Assembly (NCBI GenBank): GCA_029062725.1
Contig: JAIDPP010000018.1
Coordinates: 1-5,117 of the forward strand
DNA from: Muribaculaceae bacterium
GTDB lineage: Bacteria; Bacteroidota; Bacteroidia; Bacteroidales; Muribaculaceae
Direction: 5' to 3'
DNA: 5,117 nucleotides
Both the position numbers and the translations under genes were made by a program. The notes below the pieces were generated by a model. The model was not told the DNA's origin. It did not search any database and saw nothing but the letters and a program-made list of their open reading frames with translations. Position 1 is the first letter of the stretch. Every line of letters begins with the position of its first letter. Below, piece after piece: positions 1 to 5,117 of the stretch.

Positions 1-67
1 CATCCACTGCATAACGGTTGTTCAAAACGTTCTGCCGCTCGATATTTGATACTGTCAAGTCGTTCAT
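1..67 (-). CDS. N-terminal fragment of an unidentified gene running off the left edge
   Basis: An ATG at 67-65 on the minus strand opens a frame with no stop to the window edge. It gives 22 residues beginning MNDLTVSNIERQNVLNN and ending in RYAVD. The preceding bases are very AT-rich (T- and A-runs at 68-90), as is common for Bacteroidota translation starts, and no Shine-Dalgarno is visible. The start lies 191 bases after the glycosyltransferase stop, so this is probably a separate transcription unit on the same strand. I do not recognise the family with confidence. The N-terminus is hydrophilic with no signal peptide, so a cytoplasmic protein is likely. A DNA-binding or regulator-type protein is a vague impression only. 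The fragment is too short to exclude a chance open frame. Confidence 0.45.
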   Translation of the reverse strand, partial: MNDLTVSNIERQNVLNNRYAVD

Positions 68-258
68 ATTACAAAATAAAAAATAATTCCTGAATGCCAG
101 CTATCCACATACTGAAATTGTAAGAGCAATATTCGATCTTGGCGGATCCTAAAAAATTTTATAACCCTAAGCAAGGTATCAGTTTGACATTAGTATTTAT
201 CGCCTACACTTAATCCAATTAGTTGTTAACTTTACAGTACTGGTGATTCTCACAAATA
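68..258. other. AT-rich intergenic gap
   Basis: This 191-base stretch separates the glycosyltransferase stop from the next gene start. By hand count it is about 31% G+C, clearly poorer than the genes to its right. It contains no convincing ORF, tRNA or repeat array. The only structure of note is a weak hairpin followed by a T-run (151-179). I found no promoter matching the Bacteroidota pattern (a TTG near -33 and TAnnTTTG near -7) at a sensible distance from the ATG at 67. A promoter for the left-edge gene would nevertheless be expected here. Confidence 0.7.
151..179 (-). terminator. Weak candidate intrinsic terminator after the glycosyltransferase operon
   Basis: Reading the minus strand, bases 179-161 can fold as a short hairpin. 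The left arm is ATACC and the right arm GGTTAT with one bulged T, around a small loop. Four A residues then lead into six T residues at 156-151. The position, about 80 bases after the last stop of the run gldM-gldN-GT2-GT4, suits an operon end. The stem is short and AT-rich and the T-run is not directly against it, so it may be inefficient or coincidental. Confidence 0.3.
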
Positions 259-1482
259 TCAGGAAAACATTCCCGAAATCTCTTTGGCAAACTCTTTGCG
301 GAGAGTATCGGCGCAGAAATTCTCCTGCCAGTGCTTGAATAATTTCGGACGCAATTCCGGTCCGGATGATAAAATCCTCTCCATCGTATCGCTGAATTGA
401 GTGTAGGTCATATCATCGGGAAGCAAGGGAAGCAGCTCCTGTGGGACAATCTCCGAAATGCCGCCGACGTCAGTGGCCAGATAAGGGATACCGTAGCTGA
501 TCGCCTCGCAAAGAGATATGGGTAGTCCCTCGCTGTGGCTTAAAAGTAGTAAAAGGTCAATATGGAGGGTTGCCAGCAGCTCATGCACTTCGCCGTTTGA
601 TACCGCGCCTCTTAGCTCTATATGAAGATTATCCGGAGCTGAAGAGGAAATCTCCTGAATCTCCTTCTTTAACAGACCGTCTCCGATGTGAATGTATCTG
701 ATTGATAAGTCGGGATGGTGTAGTGCGTATTCAATGAGAAGTTTCAATTGACGGTCAACTCCTTTCTCCGGCGAAAGTCGGGCTATCGAGAGAAGGGTGA
801 GGTCATACGGATCGGACAGCTCCTTTTTATACGGATTGAGCCGTTCGTAGGGTTTCACTGTTCCCAATTTGCGAAGGCTGATAATATCCTTGAATTCCGG
901 GTAACGAGACCTGAGATATTCCACGCCTGCAGTTGAGACGGGATAGCACCCTTTTAGTCTTTTGAAAGTCTCCCTGCGCCAATAGCTGCTCAGGAAATAA
1001 ATGTTCTCATATAGATCATGGCCATGTGTCCTTGTGATTATGTTTAGATTTTTTCCGAGGATAAGTCCTGCTGTTGTAAAATCAAACCAGAAAGTATAGA
1101 ATAAAGTTCGGTCTAAGTCCAGATGGTAGGTTTTGATCAGAATATCTAAATTATGGCGGCTTATTCCGACATAAGAAGAATAGGCTATGATACGCCTCAA
1201 GTCTTTTAAAGGCATGTGGGCGATATCATAGAACACACCTTTCAAAGTTTTAAATAACCCCGATATTTTGGTTATAAGCGTTGGACGTATTATGAGGAGA
1301 TCTGAAATTTCAACGTTTGGCGGGTATGTGAAGGAGTATTGGGTAGGGCACACCTCAATCTTGGGTGCGATAATGACCCTTTCAAAATACTTTGCTAAAT
1401 ATTTGATTTCCGGATAAAGAAAACTTACTTCGGTGACACCCCCAAAAGGGAACGACTCAGGGATTAAAACCAATGTTTTCAT
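259..1482 (-). CDS. GT4-like (GT-B fold) glycosyltransferase, polysaccharide biosynthesis
   Basis: This predicted retaining glycosyltransferase moves a sugar from a nucleotide-sugar donor to a growing surface or exopolysaccharide glycan on the cytoplasmic face of the membrane. Residues 1-20 hold the N-terminal Rossmann start (KTLVLIP, then FGGVTE). Residues 151-160 read RTHGHDLYEN, resembling the HGxDLYE signature of a Bacteroidota/Firmicutes GT4 subgroup. RLSPEKGVD (235-243) opens the donor-binding half and GDG lies at 267-269. E318 and E326 in SEGLPISLCE form the EX7E motif typical of GT4, followed by VGGISEIV. The length, 407 residues, is normal. A TTG at 1488 would add two residues, but I choose ATG 1482-1480 because it makes a 4-base ATGA overlap with the upstream stop. 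No signal peptide or membrane segment is apparent. Donor and acceptor cannot be deduced. A 60-base sample (1021-1080) is only about 38% G+C. Confidence 0.88.
   Translation of the reverse strand: MKTLVLIPESFPFGGVTEVSFLYPEIKYLAKYFERVIIAPKIEVCPTQYSFTYPPNVEISDLLIIRPTLITKISGLFKTLKGVFYDIAHMPLKDLRRIIAYSSYVGISRHNLDILIKTYHLDLDRTLFYTFWFDFTTAGLILGKNLNIITRTHGHDLYENIYFLSSYWRRETFKRLKGCYPVSTAGVEYLRSRYPEFKDIISLRKLGTVKPYERLNPYKKELSDPYDLTLLSIARLSPEKGVDRQLKLLIEYALHHPDLSIRYIHIGDGLLKKEIQEISSSAPDNLHIELRGAVSNGEVHELLATLHIDLLLLLSHSEGLPISLCEAISYGIPYLATDVGGISEIVPQELLPLLPDDMTYTQFSDTMERILSSGPELRPKLFKHWQENFCADTLRKEFAKEISGMFS
1479..1482 (-). promoter_or_regulatory. ATGA stop/start overlap coupling the two glycosyltransferases
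   Basis: On the minus strand the bases 1482-1479 read ATGA. The first three are the start of the GT4-like gene and the last three are the TGA stop of the family-2 glycosyltransferase. No purine-rich ribosome binding site precedes the ATG; the bases just upstream are CTCCTTTGGAC. Initiation probably depends on ribosomes finishing the upstream gene, which would keep the two enzymes in a fixed ratio. This geometry also decides the start choice over TTG at 1488. Confidence 0.75.
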
Positions 1483-2411
1483 GTCCAAAGGAGATAGGCA
1501 GCTCTTCCTCCAAGCCGCGTATAGTTATATATGAAAGAGAGTAGTTTCTTTCGCCATTTAGGAAGATTACTCTCACTGATAGTCTTATGTAGTAATGTCT
1601 CGCCAAATTCAGGATAACCTTCCGCATGATATAAAGCAGCGAGATTTATCCGACGGTATGTTATCATTTCAAGGATTTTTCGCGACATGACGTGTGAGTT
1701 TGATAGGACATAGTGTTCCATACAATCGAGTGCTTTTTCCCATTCTCCGACCTTTGAATAGTAATTTGTTCCGGTAATGGAATTGACCTGAGGGTAGATA
1801 TGGACGAGCACCCTGAATATTCCTTTGATGGTCGGTTCGTTGAGCAGTATCCTAAGTCCCAGTTCCAAGTCATCCCAACAAAGAAGAGAATCGTTCCATG
1901 CGCCTATCCTTTTGATGAAGGCGGTCCTTATGGCGTAGGCCTGAGTGGATAGTACAGCATTATAGACCTGACGGCGGATAAGATCGAAACGGGCGAAACG
2001 TTTCGGAATCACCTCCTCTTTATCATTGACTATCGCCGTGCGCCAATAGACCACGTCGAGTTTTTTATTACGGTCGAACGTTTCCATCACCGTCACAGCC
2101 AGTTCCGGAAGCATCACATCGTCGGAATCAAAGAAAAGCATATAATCTGTATCCACTTCCAATAATCCTCGGTTGCGTGCGGCAGCCGCGCCGGGTCTGC
2201 TTTCACTGACAATCTTCACCGTGAAATCATCCGATTCCTTAACCTCTTTCCATTTTTCAACAGCCGCGACGGTTCCGTCGGTCGAGTTGTTGTCAACGAC
2301 AATCAGACGTATCGGGCGATACGTCTGATTATATATGCTGTCGAGGCAGCGGACGATAAGCCGCTCCCTGTCCTTGACGGGCACAACTATGGAAAGTGGA
2401 CGGTAAATCAT
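1479..2411 (-). CDS. Family-2 (GT-A fold) glycosyltransferase
   Basis: This predicted inverting GT2 enzyme uses a nucleotide-sugar donor and a divalent metal to add a sugar to a lipid-linked or polysaccharide acceptor in the cytoplasm. Residues 6-12 (LSIVVPV) and VVDNNSTDGT (38-47) are the donor-binding strand and loop. PGAAAARNRGL (73-83) is the usual conserved helix start. DSDD at 95-98 is the DXD metal site. WDDLELGLR (179-187) carries the acidic residues where GT2 enzymes place the catalytic base. The last ~120 residues are a less conserved helical region, and no strong membrane segment is seen. The length, 310 residues, is typical. The ATG lies seven bases after the gldN stop (TCAGGTT between them), so co-transcription with gldN is likely. 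The sugar and acceptor cannot be told. A perfect 30-base palindrome sits over codons 28-37. Confidence 0.9.
   Translation of the reverse strand: MIYRPLSIVVPVKDRERLIVRCLDSIYNQTYRPIRLIVVDNNSTDGTVAAVEKWKEVKESDDFTVKIVSESRPGAAAARNRGLLEVDTDYMLFFDSDDVMLPELAVTVMETFDRNKKLDVVYWRTAIVNDKEEVIPKRFARFDLIRRQVYNAVLSTQAYAIRTAFIKRIGAWNDSLLCWDDLELGLRILLNEPTIKGIFRVLVHIYPQVNSITGTNYYSKVGEWEKALDCMEHYVLSNSHVMSRKILEMITYRRINLAALYHAEGYPEFGETLLHKTISESNLPKWRKKLLSFIYNYTRLGGRAAYLLWT
1985..2005. repeat. CGAAACG direct repeat with overlapping 12-bp palindrome
   Basis: On the plus strand CGAAACG occurs at 1985-1991 and again at 1994-2000, two bases apart. The second copy is half of a perfect palindrome CGAAACGTTTCG at 1994-2005. 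In the mRNA either the 12-bp palindrome or a 7-bp stem joining 1985-1991 with 1999-2005 could form, as exclusive alternatives. The stretch encodes KRFAR in the family-2 glycosyltransferase, and the repeated Arg-Phe/Lys-Arg-Phe codons may be the whole explanation. Confidence 0.55.
2301..2330. repeat. Perfect 14-bp inverted repeat with 2-bp centre inside the GT2 gene
   Basis: On the plus strand the left arm AATCAGACGTATCG (2301-2314) is followed by GG (2315-2316) and then CGATACGTCTGATT (2317-2330), the exact reverse complement of the left arm. It lies 81 bases inside the family-2 glycosyltransferase gene and coincides exactly with codons 28-37 (NQTYRPIRLI). In mRNA it would fold as a 13-bp stem with a GCCC tetraloop. 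An imperfect dyad (2287-2302) abuts it. Symmetry of this length is far beyond chance for a given spot, but its function is unknown; an mRNA hairpin or a protein-binding operator are both possible. Confidence 0.9.
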
Positions 2412-2418
2412 AACCTGA

Positions 2419-3561
2419 TTATTTCTTTCTTCTTCTTACGGATTTGGCAGCGTTAGCATTGCCGTTGGAGCTTGAAGATGAGGAAGATGAAAGTTTCGGT
2501 TTCTTTGTCTTCGTTGTCTTTTTGGTTTTGGTTGTGGAGCTTCGGCGCGAGCGGACGGTCTTTTTTTCCGCGTTGTCATCTCCGTCGGCCACCATCGTGC
2601 GCCCCGGGATTGTGTCGCCGGCCGCGATGGCCCTTGCTATCTCCTCCTCGCGCTCTTTCTGCGCCAGATATTCCTCACGGGTCGGCACATAAAGATTCTT
2701 CCCATAGTTTCTCAGGCGGTTGTCGATGCTGTCCTGAGCATGTTTGAGAAGGTCCTCGTCAGGATAGAGCTGCGCCATCGAGAGGTTGCGGAGATTGCGG
2801 GTCTTGTAGATCTCGCCGTCATACATCCCGAGGGTGAAATAGTCGTCAAGCGAATACTGCTCGAGGTTGTTGTCGTCCGACAGGAAGACATATTCCTGCG
2901 CCAGCCAGGGCCGAAGAGCATCAAACTTCACCCAGAACATCGGGAAGCGGGCGGTGCCTCCGTAATCCGCATAGCGGGTGAGAACGGGGCAGATAGCCTC
3001 CACCTTTGTCTTCATCCGGTTTGAACGGCGGTCGAACTCCCATTTCTCGAGGATATAATAGTTCTGCACCTGAGTGTTGGGGACGTCAGCCTCCTCGATG
3101 ATATATTTCGGGTTCTTAGCCGAACCGTTACCCTCCTGGAAATATATGTCGAAACGCTCCAGCATCTCGCCGACATTGATCTTATACTGGTCGGTGAAGA
3201 CCTCGCGTCCGTCAAGATACTCGTATGCCGGAATCTTTCCATCGACAACAAGACCGAACATAAGGCGGAAAAGGTTCTGCTTACCGTCGATCACATCCTC
3301 CGGATAATAGAGGGGGGTGTTCTCCGGCTTTGTAAGGTCGAGCTGACGGTAGATATCCCGTTTATACTGGATATCCGCTTCATGAGTCTTGGAGTCGGTA
3401 TAGAAATCCTGCATACGGTCGGTGACGCCGCCTTTCTGTTCCTCCTTTTTCTCCTTATCGGAGCGACGGCGGACCACACCTCCGTTCTCCACCTGTGCCA
3501 CCGCCGCGATTCCGGCGGCCGCGAGTATCGAGAATGTGAGTATTTTACGATATATATTCAT
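2419..3561 (-). CDS. gldN: T9SS periplasmic protein GldN/PorN with extended basic C-terminus
   Basis: GldN (PorN) is an essential periplasmic component of the type IX secretion system. In known systems it joins the lipoprotein GldK/PorK in a large ring under the outer membrane and contacts the end of GldM. Residues 1-22 form a signal peptide with a basic start, the hydrophobic core ILTFSILAAAGIAA and likely cleavage after AVA, before QVEN. A charged linker follows (31-45). The conserved GldN body spans about 65-295, including YYPEDVIDGKQNLFRLMF, YIIEEADVPNTQVQNYYILEKW, FPMFWVKFDALRPWLA and DYFTLGMYDGEIYKTRN. From about 331 the chain becomes low-complexity: basic, with TTKTKK twice, eight serines and a final SVRRRKK. 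This tail makes the 380-residue protein longer than usual for the family. The ATG is 39 bases after gldM, with an A-rich stretch (AAGAAAAT) just upstream. No internal terminator or promoter is visible at either junction. Confidence 0.95.
   Translation of the reverse strand: MNIYRKILTFSILAAAGIAAVAQVENGGVVRRRSDKEKKEEQKGGVTDRMQDFYTDSKTHEADIQYKRDIYRQLDLTKPENTPLYYPEDVIDGKQNLFRLMFGLVVDGKIPAYEYLDGREVFTDQYKINVGEMLERFDIYFQEGNGSAKNPKYIIEEADVPNTQVQNYYILEKWEFDRRSNRMKTKVEAICPVLTRYADYGGTARFPMFWVKFDALRPWLAQEYVFLSDDNNLEQYSLDDYFTLGMYDGEIYKTRNLRNLSMAQLYPDEDLLKHAQDSIDNRLRNYGKNLYVPTREEYLAQKEREEEIARAIAAGDTIPGRTMVADGDDNAEKKTVRSRRSSTTKTKKTTKTKKPKLSSSSSSSSNGNANAAKSVRRRKK
2422..2571 (-). other. Low-complexity Lys/Arg/Ser/Thr tail of GldN
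   Basis: Codons 331-380 of gldN encode a strongly basic tail. It contains two tandem TTKTKK hexapeptides (2500-2535), a run of eight serines (2467-2490), an Asn/Ala spacer and the end SVRRRKK. The hexapeptide copies use different synonymous codons, for example AAAACC against AAGACA. The serines mix TCA, TCT, TCC and AGC, although TCATCTTC occurs twice in a row. Mixed codon use argues that the amino-acid composition is maintained and is not merely recent slippage. The tail is probably disordered in the periplasm. Possible roles are binding of polyanions such as LPS or peptidoglycan, but this is inference. Confidence 0.8.
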
Positions 3562-3600
3562 GTCGGTTGATTTTCTTATGGTGGTATGCGGAGAGGCTTA
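3562..3600 (-). promoter_or_regulatory. gldM-gldN spacer with tandem stop and A-rich start region
   Basis: The gldM stop TGA (3603-3601) is followed at once by an in-frame TAA (3600-3598), a double stop that prevents read-through. The remaining spacer has no hairpin with a T-run and no TAnnTTTG element, so gldN is most likely read from the gldM transcript. The stretch CATAAGAAAATC ahead of the gldN ATG is A-rich, in keeping with Bacteroidota initiation regions. Confidence 0.6.
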
Positions 3601-5117
3601 TCAGTTAAGCGCCACCTCCATTGGAGAAATGTCACGTGTTATGCCGTCGGGACCTTTGGCCTTGACATTGGAAATAAAGAATGACTTGCCGGGTTTGAGG
3701 CGTTTGAACTGCTCCTTCTGTCGGTCGGAGAAACGAGAGCCGTTAGAAACTTCCGGCATAGCGTTACCCATCTGATCGTAGAACACCGTTGAGAACGACA
3801 CCACGGAATATGTCACGTTCAGGATATCGTCATCGATGGCGGCTCCAACTCCATCGGCACCCAGAAGAGCGGCTTTGGATATGCGCTTGGGAGCGCCCTT
3901 GTAATGCACGGCGTTTCCAGATCCATCTTTCATTGAGATATAGGGGGAAGGGTCGGGGAGCTTGCGCACGCGGAATGTCATAGCACCTACCGATTGCGTG
4001 CGACCGTCAAGTTGCGCTGACACCGAGATTGTGGCTTCCGAACCGACCTGGGTCACGCGGGCTACCCAATGGTCGCCGCTGCGTGTCAGGGAGCCTCCGG
4101 AGATGGTGGCCTGCACGGCATTCATCGGCACTCCCGGCACCGATATTGAAATCGGGTTGTCGATACCTGCGTAAAGCACGTTCATCATCGTCGGAGAGAT
4201 CGTAGCCATAGGCTCTATCACCGTATAGGATGACTTGAAGGGGTGTTTCTGCACCGAGCCGTCGGAGAGAGGAAGCTCTATGTAGCCGGAGAAGTCGTGA
4301 GTTCCGGGCGCCCCGGGAACAAACTCGTATAGACCCTTCGGATTCGAGATGCGGCTGCCGTTGACATATATGGCGGGACGCTGGGTGGTATCGACGGCCG
4401 CGAGAACAATCTGAGCCGAATACTTGCCGCCGCGGATAATGGTCTTTGATTCCGGAATCACGTAGGCCCCGAACTCATTCATGTGCACGTCGTCCATATC
4501 GACATTCATAATAAGGTTGGCGAGTGCCTCCGATTCGGCTTGATGTATGTCGTTCTGGATCTTGGTAAGCATGGTGACGGCCGCTACCGAAGGCATATTC
4601 TCGAACATCTTCTGCTCCCAGGAAGAGGGTCCTCCCGCTTTCTTCTCGATAGTGGTCGAGAGCATTTCGGTCACAGCTTTCTTCTTCGCCGGGTCAGGAA
4701 TCATTTCGACCACGTATGACCGGTATGTATCGATCGCCTCGCGGAGTTTACGTCCCCTCTGCGTGTTTGGGTTGAGCATCGTCACGGAAGAGGCCTCGAG
4801 ATCATCGAGATTCTGGATATTGTCATATCTCGCCCCCTTGCCGTCGGCAGCCACTGCGATCGCCGTCTTCAGCTCCACGATGGAATTATAGAGCGTCAGC
4901 GACCTTTTCCGAAGGGAATCCCCCTTTGCATACCATCGGCCCGCTTTCTCGGGACTCTCCTGCATCAGGCTCTCGAGATAGCGGAACTGCGCGGCGTTGC
5001 GCTCGGCTATGTTGCGGTTGGTGCGGCTGATACTGTCATGAACCTGACTGAATCCGTTGAGCACATCGCTCGACACATTCAGTGCAAGCATCGCCGTCAG
5101 GACGATATACATAAGGT
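3601..5117 (-). CDS. gldM: T9SS inner-membrane motor protein GldM/PorM, 5' end missing
   Basis: GldM (PorM) forms with GldL the proton-driven motor of the type IX secretion system. One transmembrane helix anchors it in the inner membrane and a long periplasmic dimer reaches toward the GldKN ring. The frame is open to the right edge and the codon before the ATG at 5112 is CTT (Leu), giving LMYIVLTAMLALNVSS, the familified transmembrane segment. That ATG is therefore internal, and about 20 codons, including the conserved TPRQKM-type leader whose arginine pairs with the GldL glutamate in known structures, lie outside. Numbering from it, 18-200 is the helical periplasmic domain with SWEQKMFENMPSVAAVTMLTKIQND (165-189), and the rest is three beta-rich domains. 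These include MMNVLYAGIDNPISISVPG (309-327), linker KLPDP (384-388) and a C-terminal domain (388-503) expected to meet GldN. The 503 visible residues plus the missing start fit the usual ~515-525. The frame is intact. Confidence 0.96.
   Translation of the reverse strand, partial: LMYIVLTAMLALNVSSDVLNGFSQVHDSISRTNRNIAERNAAQFRYLESLMQESPEKAGRWYAKGDSLRKRSLTLYNSIVELKTAIAVAADGKGARYDNIQNLDDLEASSVTMLNPNTQRGRKLREAIDTYRSYVVEMIPDPAKKKAVTEMLSTTIEKKAGGPSSWEQKMFENMPSVAAVTMLTKIQNDIHQAESEALANLIMNVDMDDVHMNEFGAYVIPESKTIIRGGKYSAQIVLAAVDTTQRPAIYVNGSRISNPKGLYEFVPGAPGTHDFSGYIELPLSDGSVQKHPFKSSYTVIEPMATISPTMMNVLYAGIDNPISISVPGVPMNAVQATISGGSLTRSGDHWVARVTQVGSEATISVSAQLDGRTQSVGAMTFRVRKLPDPSPYISMKDGSGNAVHYKGAPKRISKAALLGADGVGAAIDDDILNVTYSVVSFSTVFYDQMGNAMPEVSNGSRFSDRQKEQFKRLKPGKSFFISNVKAKGPDGITRDISPMEVALN

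Noticed and set aside
72..79. TTATTTTG on the minus strand, five of the six fixed bases of the Bacteroidota -7 element TAnnTTTG
   Set aside because: It ends four bases before the ATG at 67, which would put the transcript start at or inside the start codon, and no TTG lies at the -33 spacing.
253..260. GATATTTG on the minus strand, another near match to TAnnTTTG, overlapping the GT4 stop
   Set aside because: One fixed base is wrong, no properly spaced -33 TTG is present, and it is about 190 bases from the next gene start.
2444..2747. Long plus-strand open frames opposite the gldN 3' end
   Set aside because: They are reflections of the low-complexity Lys/Ser/Thr tail and high-GC codons of gldN; their translations are biased and show no domain or start signal.
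3501..3518. GC-rich hairpin CCGCCG/CGGCGG in the gldN start region
   Set aside because: It lies over alanine codons of the signal peptide (AAGIAAVA), whose GCC/GCG codons explain the complementarity.
3422..3775. Plus-strand open frame of about 117 codons across the gldM-gldN junction
   Set aside because: It runs antisense to two well-supported T9SS genes, lacks recognisable features and its composition reflects the opposite strand.
4301..4320. 20-base imperfect palindrome in gldM
   Set aside because: It has internal mismatches and falls on Val-Pro-Gly-Ala-Pro-Gly codons, where G/C runs are expected.
4547..4891. Plus-strand open frame of about 114 codons antisense to gldM
   Set aside because: It is fully contained within the conserved helical domain of GldM on the other strand, with no independent coding evidence.

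Overview
The window comes from a Bacteroidota genome, most likely a gut-type Bacteroidales. The evidence is two adjacent core genes of the type IX secretion system (T9SS, gliding/Por machinery), gldM and gldN, together with AT-rich gene starts lacking a clear Shine-Dalgarno. The genus cannot be fixed from the sequence; a Muribaculaceae-like commensal is only a guess. All recognised genes lie on the minus strand, so the region is read from right to left.

Layout in order of transcription: gldM (3601-5117, first ~20 codons beyond the right edge) ends in tandem stops. After 39 bases comes gldN (2419-3561), a secreted protein with an unusual basic, serine-rich C-terminal tail. Seven bases later begins a family-2 glycosyltransferase (1479-2411). 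Its stop codon overlaps the start of a GT4-type glycosyltransferase (259-1482) in an ATGA junction. A 191-base AT-rich gap (68-258) with a weak terminator candidate follows. At the left edge is the start of another minus-strand gene (1-67), too short to identify.

GldM is the inner-membrane/periplasmic motor shaft of the T9SS, and GldN is a periplasmic ring component it contacts. The two glycosyltransferases look like surface or exopolysaccharide enzymes, one GT-A fold and one GT-B fold, presumably acting in sequence on the same lipid-linked glycan. Their tight attachment behind gldN suggests read-through from the T9SS operon. Their lower GC in sampled stretches suggests a separate origin. Since T9SS cargo is often anchored to a surface lipopolysaccharide, a functional tie is conceivable but unproven.

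The most unexpected signal is a perfect 14+14 bp inverted repeat with a 2-base centre (2301-2330) inside the family-2 glycosyltransferase gene, exactly in register with codons 28-37. No wholly new system is evident; the genes belong to known families.
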